Source: Muscardinus avellanarius
Taxonomy: Eukaryota > Chordata > Mammalia > Rodentia > Gliridae
DNA length: 64,000 nucleotides
Reading direction: 5' to 3'
NCBI GenBank assembly: GCA_963383645.1
Contig: OY726569.1
Location: 25,093,054-25,157,053, forward strand
Part shown: in pieces, positions 42,360 to 55,285 of the stretch
How positions within the stretch are numbered: the stretch's first letter is position 1
Layout: each line of letters starts with the position of its first letter
Position numbers and translations under genes: made by a program
Notes under the pieces: generated by a model
The model's database searches: none
What the model saw: only the letters and a program-made list of their open reading frames with translations
Told to the model about the DNA's origin: nothing

Positions 42360-43660
42360 ATGAAAACATATATAAATGTTCATAGCAGCATTATTTGTAA
42401 TAATCAAAGAGTAAAACAAACTTATTATCCATCAACTGATGAGTAGATAAATAAAATGGATTATATACATATAGTAAAGTTACTCAGCCATTAAAATGGG
42501 ATCAGGTGTAATACATGCAACAATACAAATGAGCCTTGAAAACATAGTTAAGTGAAACAAACCACACTGTGCTCAGAGAAGCTCCCATTTTCTATGATTC
42601 CATTTACATAAAATGTCAGAATGAATGAATCCACAGAGACAAATAGATTAGTAGTTTCCAAACACTAGGGGAAGGAAAGAAAAACAATGACTCCTAATGG
42701 ATGCCCAGTTTCTTTTTGAAGTGATGACAATGTTCTAGAAATAAATAATTGGAATAATTGCACAGTGTTTGTTGTACTGGTTGTACTGGTGAACTGTACA
42801 CTTTTAAGGGGTGAATTTTTCATTGGGGAAATACAGATTGAGCCACCATGAGAGACTGCCTCACACCTATTAGAATGGCTATTATCAAAAAGATGACAAG
42901 TGTTGACAATGCTGTGGAGAAAGGAGAACCGTTGTACACTCTTGGCAGGAATGTAAATTAGTACAGCCATTGGAAAACAGCACAGTGGTTCTTCAAAACT
43001 AGAACTACTATCAGAACCAGGAATGACACTTCTGGGTATATGTCCAGAGGAGTTGAAATCAAGATTTTGAAGAGATATCTGCACTCCAATGTTCACTGCA
43101 GCACTATTCACAATAACTAAGACATGGAAGCAATCCACATGTCCATTGATAGATAAATGGGTTTTTTAAGTGCTGTATATACATACAGTAGATATTATTA
43201 AATCTTAAAAAAGAAAAAAATTGCCATTTGCCACACATGGGTGAATCTGGAAAACATTATGCCAAGTGAAATAAGCCAGACACAGGGCAACAATAAACTT
43301 AAAACAGTAAGCTCACAGAAGCAGAGAGGGAAATGATAAACAGGAAAGTATTGGTAAAAGAGTACAAAGTTTTGGTTATAAAAAATGAATTAAGTAGATA
43401 TCTGTGTAACATAGTACCTGTATTTAACAATATTGCATATTTAAAATCTTCTAAAAGGATAAATCTTATATTGTGTTCTTAGCACAAAACAGTAATAATA
43501 AAGATGATCAATAAGAAGTTGAAATAAACTTTTTGAAGGTAGTGAATAGGTTTATGGCATAGATTGTGGTAATGATTTTACAGGTATATATTTATATCCA
43601 TCACCAAGTTGTATATGGTAAGCATGTATAACTTTATATAAATCATATCTCAATTTTAAA
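42360..43660 (+). mobile_element. Old L1 ORF2/3' fragments
   Basis: Two overlapping L1 phrases: ATAGCAGCATTATTTGTAAT to ACTCAGCCATTAAAATGG (42,380-42,500), and TCACACCTATTAGAATGGCT to GCCAAGTGAAATAAGCCAGA (42,860-43,280). Both belong to the ORF2 C-terminal and 3' region in + orientation, from at least two copies. No open frame. Confidence 0.65.
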
Positions 43661-43695
43661 AATTTAACCTAATTTTTTTCCAAACAAATCTGGAA

Positions 43696-43715
43696 GTGAA
43701 AGAAAGAAAAAGAAA

Positions 43716-43769
<54 letters not shown>

Positions 43770-43781
43770 AAAAAGAAGGAA
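43696..43781. repeat. (GAAA)n microsatellite
   Basis: About 18 GAAA units within a purine-rich run. Confidence 0.95.
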
Positions 43782-43789
43782 AGACCAGA

Positions 43790-45110
43790 CTACAAATTAC
43801 AAATGACCTGTTAGAGGACAGAACATGTTTTTACCAACCCATTTGTGTTCTGCTGCTCTCTGGTGGCCATTATTCTTCCATAGTATACCTAAACAAAAAC
43901 CAGAAAACCTCCACCCACACAAATTTAATATGGAAAAGAGTGATTCGTTGAGTCTACTAGTTTCCTTAAGGCTAAACAGAAAAAAATGTCTGATATAGAG
44001 TATTAAAACATTTCTAAAATGCATTTTGTATTTCCCCCAATTTTAGACCTTAGTATGTTAAAAAAAAATTTAATCTTTTACCCCATAAGAACTCAGGAAG
44101 TATAATGTGTTAAGATAAACAGTGGAATAATGTACTATTGGATTATAACCCAAGTATTAAATAAGCATGCATGAGTATATAAATGAGTATAGTATGCATT
44201 TCATATAAATGCTCAAATAAATAAGCAAGAAGAGACCAGTTTTTCCTTACAGATTTCCAAATAATATATGTAAATGTGACCATAGGTGATAGAGCTTAAT
44301 CCTTTTCCTAACAGATGGCCTAGACTTAATGATTCGCTTCCAAAGACCTTAAGAAAGGAGAATAACTTTTCAGTGGAGAAACCATCAACTAACTGATACA
44401 GGTTAACATCACCAGTATTCTCATGTGGAGATAATATAGCTAATGTGATATGACAATAAGGGCACTTTCCCTGCATGGTATCTCCCCCAGGCCCATTCTA
44501 CAAGATGCCTGCCAGTACTGCTCAACACCATCACAGTCATGACAAATAAGGACAGACTTGGACGATGTCAGAGGGGACTGGAGAGGCAGGACAACTAAAT
44601 GAAATGTGGTACCCTGGATCAGATCCTGGAACAAAGAAAGAACATTACTAGAAAACTAGTGAAGTCCAAATAAGTCTGCAATTCAGTTACTAGTAATATA
44701 CTAGTTAGCGTCTTACTTAATATACAAAGAAAATCTCAAATGTTAACAATAGGTGAAACTAGATAAGGAGTATATGCAAATTATATTATCTTTGAAATTT
44801 TCTTGAATCTAAAATTATTCCAAAATAAAAATATTTTTAATATCTTACCTGATATCTCTTACCACCTGGATAACCTCATTCAAAAATACCAAGGCCCACA
44901 TTATTTTTGTTAATGTACTAAAAATGTGTACAGATTCAAAACAAAAAAACAACTTCTAAAAAATGAACTTTTTTTATTATTTGAATCTGAAGATTTAGTA
45001 ACACTAGTATCATAGCATCAGTTTCTGTTTGAGGAAATTAATAGCCTATAATACTTGATATGAGAAGATTTGATTAAACCTTAATCTACTATTAAACATT
45101 TCCTTGCAAG
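43790..45110. other. Intergenic sequence, no gene seen
   Basis: AT-rich and largely without recognised repeats. Open frames up to 87 codons without domains. Confidence 0.5.
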
Positions 45111-45114
45111 GTCT

Positions 45115-46790
45115 TTTTATGTATTTATTTATTATTTCCATTGTTGCATCATAATTATAGATCTTAATAAGGTTCAATGATATAAACATACATGCACACA
45201 AAAACTTAGTGTGTTAACCCCCAGATTTCACCCCATTCCCTCCCCTCCCTGTATATAATATTGAAATTGGTAGTTATAACTTCACATATGAACATAGCAT
45301 TATTTGAACTATTTCCTTCATCAAGTCTCCCCTTTTACCTCCCAACTCAAATACCCTTCCACTATTCTACTAATATTTCCCTTTATTTATCTGAAATCAA
45401 CCTTTTTTTATTCGTGCATTGTAGTGATAAATCTAAATGGATAAAACACTTGTGGAGACATACATGCACATATTACCCATTTAGCCCTTACCCAATCCCC
45501 ACCCCATTCCTTCCCCCCTCCTACCCATGCTTGGCTTAGTGATTGAATTGATATGCTTGTGTAAGTACATCATATGCTTTAGAGAGTTTCCCTCTTCTCC
45601 CCTCCCATCCCCTCAGTTAGGTTGCCTTATTTGCTCCTCTATAGGATCTCCTTCTTCATCTAGAGTTCCTCCTGTTACCCATTTCTCCCTAGCTTTCATA
45701 TATTAGGGAAAGCATCCAATTTCTTATTTTTTGTGACTGACTAATCTCATTTAGCATAATTTCCTCCAGTTCTATCCATTTCCCAATAAATAATGTAATT
45801 GTGTTTTTCTTTAGGACTGAGTAAAATTCCATTGTGTACATATCCCATAGTTTTGTAATCCATTCATCTGTTGATGGACATCTTAGCTGTTTCCATAGTT
45901 TGGCAATGGTGAATTGTGCAGCTATGAACATAGATATGCATGCATTACTTTGGTAGTTTTCTTTCCTTTCTTTTGGGTAGATACCCAGAAGTGGTATTGC
46001 TGGATCAAATGGTAAGCTCGTTCCCATTCTTCTGAGGATCCTCCATACTGTCTTCCAAAGTGGTTGCACTAATTTGCAATCCCACCAACAATGTTTTAGA
46101 GTTCCCACTTCTCCACATTCTCACCAGCATTTGTTGTTGTTTGTGTTTTGAATGATTGTCTTTCTAGTTAGAATTAGGTGAAATCTCAGAGTAGTTTTGA
46201 TTTGCATCTCTCTGATTGCTAATGATGTTGAGCATATTTCATGCATTTAGTGGCCATTTGAATTTCTTCTTTCATGAAGTGTCTATTTAATTCACTTGCC
46301 CATTTTTTAATTGGGTTATTTTTCTTCTTAGTGCTGAGTTTCATGAGTTCTCTGTATATTCCAGGTATTCATCCTCTATCGAAAGGGTAGTTGACAAAAA
46401 TCTTCTCCCATTTTGTTGGCTCTCAATTGAGGTTCTTGACACTTTCCTTTGCTGTACTGAAACTCTTTAGTTACATGGAATTCCATGTGTTGATTAGTGT
46501 TTTAGTTTCTTGTGCCTTTGGGGTCTTGTAGAGAAAGTTTGTATCTGTGCCGATGTGTTGCAGTGTTGGACCTATGCCCTTTTCAAGGAGCATCAAAGTC
46601 TCTGGTCTAATTTCCAAGTCTTTCACCCATCTTGAATGGACTCTTGTGCAGGGTGAGAAAGTGGAATTCATTCCATTTTTCTGCATATGATTAACCAGTT
46701 TTGTCAACACCATTTGTTGAGTATGCTATCTTTTTTCCAGGGTATTTTTTAGACTATCATTTTAATTTATTTAATTACAAATATTTTAAT
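45115..46790 (-). mobile_element. L1 3' ends, antisense (two copies)
   Basis: 45115-45395 is an older reversed L1 3' end. 45400-46740 is a better preserved one. On the - strand 45689-46108 is an open stretch coding the ORF2 C-terminus ([47 protein letters not shown]); 46471-46713 codes an earlier part. It is 5'-truncated near 46,740 and carries frame breaks. Confidence 0.8.
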
Positions 46791-46814
46791 AAATCATGAA
46801 AAAGATCAAATAAT

Positions 46815-47165
46815 TTTTTTCTTTTTTTTAATTTATTTTTATTGGTGCATTGTAATCATATGTCACATTGGAATACAAGACTTGAGAGGATATACAAGCA
46901 CACATCATCCAATTAGCCCTCATCCACTCCCCATCCCATTCCCTCCCCCTCCCTCAATCCCATGCTTGTTTGGTGATTAACTTTGATACATTTGTTTATG
47001 TATCTCCTGCGTTTTAAAGAGGCTTCATTCTCCCCTATTCCATACCCTCTGATTGGTCACCTTAATTGCTTCACTATAGGGCCCTATATATAGCTCGACC
47101 TCTTCCTATTGCCCCTTTCCTCCTAGTTTTTGCTGATTAGGGGAAGCATCTGGTTTTAATTTTCT
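46815..47165 (-). mobile_element. L1 3'UTR and poly(A), antisense
   Basis: Starts (in + coordinates) with a T-run, then TTATTTTTATTGGTGCATTG, the reverse of the L1 end AATGCACCAATAAAAATA. CCCATCCCATTCCCTCCCCC and the rest match reversed L1 3'UTR up to about GGGGAAGCATCTGG at 47,150. Immediately followed by the VNTR. Confidence 0.7.
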
Positions 47166-47274
47166 GCGATATTTCTCTGTGCATGCCACGTTGCAAGTAC
47201 CATCCCACTCTTGACGGCCCCATTAGTAGCCTAGCTACCCTGTGGACTGATCCAGACCTCACTGGCTCAAGCAG

Positions 47275-48131
47275 CGGACTTGCCTCATGGGAGACCCCGA
47301 TTCTGGTTTTACAGGCCCCGACACCAGCCTAACCACTCTGCTGGCTCCAAATCCGGGCTCGGTGGCCCCAGCACCGGCCTAGCCTCAAGGCAGGCTTCAA
47401 TCCTGGCCTCGGAGGCCTCAGTAATGGCCTTGCCTCACGGCAGGCTCCAATTTCGGCCGCTGGCACTGGCACCAGCCTAACCCCTCAGCAGGCTCCGATC
47501 CCGGCCTCAGAGGCCTCAGTAGCAGCCTTGCCTCACGGCAGGCTCTGATCCAGCCACGCTGGCCCCAGCACAAGCCTAACCCCTCGGCAGGCTCCAATCC
47601 CAGCTTCAGAGGCCCCAGCACTGGCCTTGCCTCACGGCAGGCTCCAATCCTGGCCTCGCTGGCCCCGGCACCAGACTAACCCCTTGGCAGGCTCTGATCC
47701 CAGCCTCGGAGGCCTCAGTAGCAGCCTTGCCTCACAGCAGGCTCCGATGCTGACCGCTGGCCCCGGCACCGGCCTAACCCCTCTGCAGGCTTCGATCCCG
47801 GCCTTGGAGGCCCCAGCACTTGCCTTGCCTCACGGCAGGCTCCGATTCCAGCCTTGCTGGCCCCGGCAATGGCCTAACCCCTAGGAAGGCTCCGATCCTG
47901 GCCTCAGAGGCCCCAGCACCGGGTCTTGCCTCACAGCAGGCTCCGATCCTGGCCTCGCTGGCCCCAGCACCGGCCTAACCCCTCAGCAGGCTCCAATCCT
48001 GGCCTCGCTGGCCCCAGAACCAGCCTAACCCCTAAGCAGGCTCCAATCCCGGCCTCAGAGGCCTCAGTAGTAGACTTGCCTCACGGAAGCCTCCGATGCC
48101 AGCCACTGGCCCCAGCACCGGCCTAACCCAG
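47275..48131. repeat. GC-rich VNTR, ~50-bp units in ~100-bp dimers
   Basis: Two alternating ~50-bp subunits, one with CTTGCCTCACGGCAGGCTCC and one with CTAACCCCTCAGCAGGCTCC, make a dimer of about 98-100 bp. CTTGCCTCA recurs at about 47,429, 47,528, 47,626, 47,726, 47,824 and 47,930. Around eight to nine dimers; the last part has an extra half-unit. Open frames through it are low-complexity and not genes. Confidence 0.85.
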
Positions 48132-48147
48132 GGTATGTTTTTGGCCC

Positions 48148-48343
48148 CTCCCCCACCCAGGAGCATTCTACCTCCAAGCCAAACCCCCAGCCCTATTTTT
48201 TATTTTTTTTTTAAACAGAATATCACTGAGTTACAGAGGGCCTCACTAGGTATCTGAGGCTGTTTGCAAACCATGATCCTCCTCTCTCAGCCTCCCAAAT
48301 GCTGGGATTAGAAGTGTATGTCACCACACCCGGCTGAAATCCA
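48148..48343 (-). mobile_element. B1-dID-type SINE joined to the VNTR
   Basis: On the - strand a B1 half, then GCTTGGAGGTAGAATGCTCC, then the end turns into GGGTGGGGGAGGGGCC instead of the usual TTCAATCCCCAGTACC plus A-tail. No TSD of its own was found. It has the same orientation as the L1 end at 46.8-47.2 kb. Confidence 0.75.
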
Positions 48344-48841
48344 CCTTTTAAGATTACATTTCTAAACAACATAAAAGTAAGAGTTGTAAGACTCAAAGAG
48401 TGATTATAATCCACAGAAACCAGACTATCCAAATTCTGATTAATGTTCAGAAAGATGTTTCTTGGTATAGAAAAACAGAAATCTAGAAAAATGATATAAA
48501 ATTTCTTAAAAGGAATAAGAAAAAAAGAGAACAGCAATATATACCTACCATCACTTGATACCATGCACTTTTGCAAAGAAAATTTCTCATCAAAGGTGAT
48601 TATCTGACTTCCGGGAAGATGGTGACTGAGAAAAGCAGTGTTTACAAGTCCCACTAACAATCAATTTGTATTGCCACAAAATCTGCATTTTTCATAGCCA
48701 GAAAACACCATCAGCAGAGAAATAAAAACTGTAAATACAAGGGACAGAGAAAAAGAAGACTAGAAGAATAACCAGAGATCAGAAAAGAAACCAGACCGCA
48801 TTGCGGCAGTGGAGCCATGCCGGCGCCATCTTGCCACGCAG

Positions 48842-49287
48842 CACCAGGCTCCAGAGAAGAAAGGGACTCAGAATGGAGCTCAAAACCAGAAAAGAAATAC
48901 ACCAGCCTCATAGCAGAGGGCGCAACAGCAATACCATATCTCCAGCAGTGGCGGTGAGTCCACCGCACCCACGACAGCTCCAGATCAACACACTCAACAA
49001 CCCACCAGGCTCCAGAGAAAAAAGGGAAACAAGGAGCTGAAGTGAGCAGCTGCGGATCATTCAGGTGTAATTCAGCAGTTTATCCAGTGCAAAGAATGTC
49101 TAAAACTCCCAGTGGCCAAGCTCATCACGCCCTCCAGGGACTCAGAATGGAGCTTAAAACCAGAAAAGAAATATGCCAGCCTCATGCCTGCCGAGGGGGT
49201 GGCAGCAGAACCATATTGCCAGAGGTGGTGGTGAATTCACTGCACCCACGACAGCTCCAGATCAGTGCACTCAATAACTGTAAGTGA
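48842..49287 (+). repeat. Repeated unit in the L1 5'UTR
   Basis: A block beginning GGACTCAGAATGGAGCT and containing CACGACAGCTCCAGATCA occurs twice, starts 48864 and 49138, 274 bp apart. This resembles the tandem promoter monomers of rodent L1 5' ends. Confidence 0.75.
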
Positions 49288-49611
49288 AATTGCGGCCCCT
49301 AGAGGAGAAATCCCAGTACTGTACCCCCAGGGACTTGCGCAGCTTTGTTAATCCCCCGGGTCTGAGATTTTGCAGTTCAAACCAGTGAAGGAGTAGCAGT
49401 GGCAGAGATACTACACCCTAGTTGCAGCTACCCGTGGGAAAAGACCCAGCCTGGTACACCACTTCCCATGGTCTCTCACAACCTCAATTAACTCCCTGGG
49501 TCTGAGACTTTGCAATACAACCCAGTAGAGGAATCGAGATCCAGAGCACCCTAAGTGAAGTTGTAGTGACACAGGGAAGAACCCAGAGAAGGCACAAACT
49601 TCTGAAATCAT

Positions 49612-50515
49612 GGGTAAGAGGAATAACAATGGAGCAATGAATGCCCACAACCCCACAACATCAGAACCTGATAACACAGAAATTCAGCAATCTCCAGAAG
49701 ATCAAATCAGGAATATAACTGTAGAAATAATATAGGACCTTCAAAAAGAATTTAGAGTAAGTTTAAAAGAAATAAAGGATGCAATCATTGAAGTAAAGGC
49801 CTCAATTCAAAGTAGAAACAATCGATTAGACCACATGAAGAACAGAACCTCACTCTTAGAAGATGATCATTCCAAAAAATGAACACATAGTTTATAATTT
49901 AGAAAAAAAATCTGACAGCAGGAACTTGACATTGAAGAAATATGGGCCCATTTTAAGAGAGCTAAGCTAAGAATAATTGGAATAGAGGAGGGAAAAGAAG
50001 GTGAAACCAAAGGGATCAATAATCTCTTCAGGGAAGTAATAGAAAATTTTCCAAACATAGAGCAAGAGGTTGATACACAGGTTCAGAAAACTTATAGAAC
50101 TCCCTTTAGACAGGATCAGAGAAGAGGTTCCCCATGCCAAATAATTGTCAAAATGACCAATGTGGAAGCCAAGGAGAGAATCCTAAAGTCAACAAAAAAC
50201 AAAAGGCCAAGTGACATTCAGAGGCAAATGAATTAGAATCACTCCAGACTTCCCAAACCAAGTCATAAAAGCCAGAAGGGCTTGGAGTAACATATTTCAA
50301 ACAATTTCCAGCCAAAATTTTTCTACCCAGCAAAACTATCTATCAAATTAGATGGGGAAATAAGAAGCTTCCATGACAAACAGAAGCTGATGGAATTTAT
50401 GTCTTCAAAACCAGCACTAGAGAAAATGCTCAAGGAGATTAACTGCAAAGAAGAAACAGGTAATACATACCAGAACCAAAGAAACAAGATTTCCCATCCA
50501 GCAGACAACTAAGCA
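49612..50515 (+). pseudogene. L1 ORF1 remnant
   Basis: ATG 49612 opens a short intact N-terminus (MGKRNNNGAMN) that stops at about 49,730. Later parts show the coiled coil (49,740-49,960), the RRM-like region around EEGKEGETKGINNLFREVIE (about 49,985-50,045) and the C-terminal domain to about 50,510, with several frame changes. Confidence 0.75.
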
Positions 50516-50557
50516 AAAAAGAATAAACAATATCTCAAACAGAAATAAAATCTTAAC

Positions 50558-53500
50558 ATGTTAGGAATTAAAATTTATCTCTCCACAATCACACTGAATG
50601 TAAATGGCATCAACTCCCCAATAAAAAGACAGAAAGTGGCAAAATGGATTAAAAACCAGGATCCATCCATCTGTTGCTTACAAGAAACACACCTTACAAG
50701 GAAAAATAGGAACAAACTCAAGGTAAAAGGCTAGAGCGAGGCAATCCATGCTAACAAAACTTGAAGGCAAGCAGGAATAGCAACTATGATATCCAAAAAG
50801 TTAGACTTCAAACCCAAACTTACTAGAAGAGACAAAAAAGGTCATATTTCATTGATAAAAGGAATAATCCGTCAAGAGAAAATAACAATAATCAACATCT
50901 ATGCCCCAAACATAGGTGCAGCTACTTTCATAAATCAAATTCTCTGTAACATGAAGTCACAATAAAATAATACTGGGACACTTCAACACACCTCTCACAA
51001 CATTACACCAATCTTCCAGACAAAAGGTCAGTAAAGATGACTCAGAACTAAAGAACACCATTCATCAAATGGACCTGTTGGACACATATGGAATATTTCA
51101 CCCAACTACAGCCGAGTACAGATTTTTCTCAGCTGCTCATGGAACCGTTTCCAAAATAGATCACATCCTGGGACACAAAATGAGCACTAGCAAATTCAAA
51201 AACTGTTACATACTTCCCTGTGTCATTTCAGACCATAATGGAATGAAACTAGAAATCAACTATAAGAAGACCCAGAGAAACAACATAAACATGTGGAGAC
51301 TGAACACCACACTTCTGAATGAAGAATGGGTCACAGAAGATATAAGAGGTGAAATCAAGAAATTTCTAGAAACAAATGAAAATAAAGATACAACATATCA
51401 AAACCTCTGGGACACTTTGAAGGCAGTACTAAGAGGAAAATTTATAGCACTGAGTGCTCACATAAGAAAAACAGAAAATCTTCAAATAAATAACCTAACA
51501 ACACACCTCAAAGCCCTTGAAAAGCAGGAACAATCAAACCCCAAAACCAATGGAAGACAGGAAATTATTAAAATTAGAGCAGAAATTGCCAGGCGTGGTG
51601 GCGCACGCTTGTAATCCCCGTGCTTGGGAGGAGGAGACAGGAGGATCGCACAGGTTTGAAGCCAGCCGCTCTGGCTTAAGAGACCCTGTTTCCAAAAATA
51701 AAATAGGTCTGGGAGTGTATCTTGGAGATAGAAGGGCTTTCAGGAACCCCAGGACCACCAAAAAAAATGGAGCAGAAATTAACGAAATAGAGAATAAAAA
51801 AAAAAAAATACAGAAAATCAACAAAACCAAAAGCTGGTTTCTTGAAAAAATTAACAAGATAGATAAACCACTAGCCAACCTAACTAAAAAAAAGAGAGAA
51901 TCAACCCAAATTATGAAGATAAGAGATGAAAAAGGAGACATTACTACTGACAGTGTAGAAATCCAGAGGATTATCATAAACTACTTGGAAAAACTATACT
52001 CCAACAAAATGGAAAATCTCGAGGAAATTGACAACTTCCTAGATAAATACAATCTTCCTATACTGAGTCAAGAAGATACAGAACACTTAAACCAACCAAT
52101 AACAATCAAAGAGATTGAAACAGCAATAAAGAGCTTACCATCAAAGAAAATCCCAGGACCATATGGTTTTACAAGTGAATTCTATAAAACCTTTATAGAA
52201 GAGCTAACCCCAATACTCCTCAAATTATTTCATGAAATAGAAAATAATGGGACTCTCCCAAATACATTCTATGAAGCCAACATCACACTAATACCCAAAC
52301 TGAATAAAGACAGTTCAAGGAAGGAAAACTACAGGCCTCTATCTCTGATGAACATAGATGCAAAACTACTAAACAAAATACTAGCAACACGCATTCAAAA
52401 CCACATAAAGAAAATCATACACCATGACCAGATAGGGTTCATCTCAGGAATGCAAGCCTGGTTCAACATACGAAAATCAATCCATGTAATTCATCATATA
52501 AACAGAATCAAATACAAAAATCACATGATCATTTCAATAGATGCTGAAAAAGCATTTAATAAAATTCAACATCCATTTATTATTAAAACACTGCAGAAAA
52601 TTGGAATAGAAGGAACATATCTCAACATCATAAAGGCAATCTACAATAAGCCCACTGCCAACATCATATTAAATGGGGAAAAACTTCAAGAATTCCCCCT
52701 AAAAACATGAACGAGACAAGGATGTCCATTATCACCACTGCTCTTCAATATAGTACTAGAGACTCTAGCCAGAGCAATAAAGCAAGAAAAGTAAATCAAA
52801 GGAGTACAAATAGGAAAAGAAGAACTCAAACTTTCACTATTTGCAGATGACATGATACTATATTTAGAAAACCCAATAAGCTCAACCAAAAGGCTTATAG
52901 AACTGATCAACAAATTCAGCAAAGTGTCTGGATACAAAATCAATCTTAAAAAGCAGAAGCTTTCCTGCACACCAACCATAAATCCACTGAAAAAGACATT
53001 CAGAAAACACTTCCACTCAGGATCTCCCACAAAAAAATAAAATATTTTGGAATAAACTTAACCAAGGAGGTAAAAGATCTCTACAAAGAAAATTATAAAA
53101 CATTGAAAAAAGAAATCAAAGAAGATCTTAGAAGATGGAAAGATCTTCCATGTTCATGGATTGGCAGAATAAATATCATTAAAATTGCCATCCTTCCAAA
53201 AGTGATCTACAGATTTAACACAATTCCCATTAAACTACCAAGATCATTCCTCACAGACATAGAAAAATCAGTCCTTAAATTTATTTTGAATAACAAAAAG
53301 CCCAGAATAGCCAAAGTAGTTCTCAGCAACAAAAACCATGCAGGAGGAATCACAATACCTGACTTTAAACTATATTACAAAGCCATTGTAATAAGAACAG
53401 CATGGTACTAGCACAAAAACAGATATATAGACCAATGGAGCAGAATAGAAGACCCAGAAACAAGTCCACACACTTTCAGCCAATTGATTTTTTACAAAGG

Positions 53501-54520
53501 GGCCAAAAACATACACTGGAAAAAAGATAGCCTGTTCAAAAATGGTGTTGGCAAAACTGGTTAACCATATGCAGAAATTGGAAATTAATATCACTTTCTC
53601 ACCCTGCACAAGAGTTGATTCAAGATGGATCAAAGACTTGAAAATCAAACCAGAGACCTTGAAGCTCCTTGAAGAGGGCATAGGTCCAACACTACAACAC
53701 ATAGGCACATACAACACTTTCTCACCAAGACCCCAAAGGCACAACAAATTAAAAGGCAAATCAATACATGGGATTGCATGAAACTGAAGAGCTTCTGTTC
53801 AGCAAAGGAAACTATCAAGAACGTCAACCGCGAGCCAACAGAATAGGAGAAGATTTTTGCCACCTATACTTCCAATAGAGGACTAATATCTAGATTATAC
53901 AGAGAACTCAAGAAACTCAACACTAAAAAAACAAAGCATCTAATAACAAAATGGGCAAGTGAACTAAATAGACACTTCACAAAAGAAGAAATTCAAATGG
54001 CCACTAAATGCATGAAGAAATGCAATCAGAGAGATGCAAATCAAAACTACCCTGAGATTTCACCTAACTCCAACTAGAATGGCAATCATTCAAAACACAG
54101 ACAACATATGCTGGTGAGGATGTGGAGAAGCGGGAACTCTAAAACATTGTTGGTGGGATTGCAAATTAGTGCAACCACTTTGGAAAACAGTATGGAGAAT
54201 CCTCAGAAGAATGGGAACAAATCTACTGTTTGATTCAGCAATACCACTTCTGGGTATCTACCCAAAAGACAGGAAACCAAACTACCAAACCAATGCATGT
54301 GTATCTATGTTCATAGCTGCACAATTCACCATAGCCAAACTATGGAACCAGCCAAGATGTCCATCAACAGATGAATGGATTACAAAACTGTGGGATGTGT
54401 ACACAAAGGGATTTTACTCAGCCATTAAAAAAAAAAACTCAATTACATCATTTTCAGGGAAATGGATAGAACTGAGGACATTATGCTAAATGAGATTAGT
54501 CAGTCACAAAAAATAAGAAA
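50558..54520 (+). pseudogene. L1 ORF2 remnant (endonuclease and reverse transcriptase)
   Basis: Starts near ATG 50558. Endonuclease motifs are visible: TLNVNGINSP, LQETHL with the catalytic Glu, and [10 protein letters not shown] at the end. The SINE at 51588-51769 interrupts it. The reverse transcriptase follows: [13 protein letters not shown], a fingers/palm region ending at a stop at 52708-52710, GCPLSPLLFN, and an intact FADD active site at about 52,840. The C-terminal part reaches FYSAIKKKNSI near 54,440. Many stops, several of which look like CpG decay (for example CGA to TGA). Confidence 0.85.
51588..51769 (+). mobile_element. Young-subfamily B1-dID SINE inside L1 ORF2
   Basis: GCCAGGCGTGGTGGCGCACG start, CTCTGGCTTAAGAGACCCTG in the middle, GTCTGGGAGTGTATCTTGGA and CTTTCAGGAACCCCAGGACC at the end. 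Direct repeats GAGCAGAAATT at 51577-51587 and 51770-51780. Confidence 0.93.
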
Positions 54521-55097
54521 TCAGATGCTTCCCTAATATATGAGAGATAGGAAGAAATGGGTCATAGGAGGAACTCCCGATAAAAAAAGAAATCCTATAG
54601 AGGAATAAACAAGACAACCTAAAGGAGGGGGAAAGAAGGAAAATCTCTAAAACATACAATGTACTTAAACATATCAAAGTCAACCACTAAGCCAAGCAAG
54701 GGAAGGAGGGATGGGGAGGGAATGGGGTGGGAATTGGGTAGGGGTTAAATCAGTGATGTGTACATGTATGTCCACACAAGTTTTTTACCCCAATATGATG
54801 TATGAATATAATGCACCAATAAAAATTGTTTTAAAAACATAAAAAAGGTGATTATCCAGAAGTTGAAGGGACCATCATTTGAAACCTCAGTCAGGAATTT
54901 CATGAACTGTACCAAACTTTAAAAATGAATACAAAAAAAAATTACATATTTAAAACTTACATACATTAAAAGAAGCTCAAAGTTTTCACTGACAACTTGG
55001 AAACATTTTATTTAGAAATTTAACATTTAATGTGTTTTAGTATTTTACACAGTTTAATCACATTGGAATATGAATTATTCTAAATAAGATAAAAATT

Positions 55098-55285
55098 GCT
55101 GGGTGTGGTGACACACACTTGTAATCCCAACATTTGGAAGACTGAGACAGGAGGATCGCAGTTCATGGCCAGCCTCAGCTACTTCGTAAGGCCCACTGCA
55201 ACTCAGTGAGACCCTGTTTCAAAATAAAATTGCCCCTGGGTTCAATTCCCATTACTACAACAAATAAATAAATAAATAAGATAAA
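55098..55285 (+). mobile_element. B1-dID-type SINE lacking the A-box part of the ID half
   Basis: GCTGGGTGTGGTGACACACA start. After the middle A-rich linker it goes straight to TGCCCCTGGGTTCAATTCCC; the TGTAGCTCAGAGGTAGAA part is deleted. Tail (AAAT)n. Confidence 0.8.

Larger units (their letters stand above)
48605..54843 (+). mobile_element. Full-length L1 retrotransposon, inactivated
   Basis: Flanked by the 13-bp duplication AAAGGTGATTATC (48592-48604; 54844-54856), so both ends are fixed at about 6.24 kb. Order: 5'UTR with two repeated units, ORF1, ORF2 with endonuclease, reverse transcriptase and C-terminal domain, then a 3'UTR ending AATGCACCAATAAAAATTG and an A-rich tail. Both ORFs carry stops and frameshifts, and a SINE lies in ORF2, so it cannot move by itself. 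Confidence 0.92.

Noticed and set aside
47280..48126. Frames through the VNTR as a repeat protein
   Set aside because: Non-integral drift of unit length changes frame; residues simply translate the repeat, and there is no start context.
47275..48131. CRISPR-like array
   Set aside because: Repeats are contiguous, diverged and dimeric with no unique spacers, and the DNA is mammalian.
48605..54843. Active L1
   Set aside because: ORF1 and ORF2 contain several stops and a SINE insertion.
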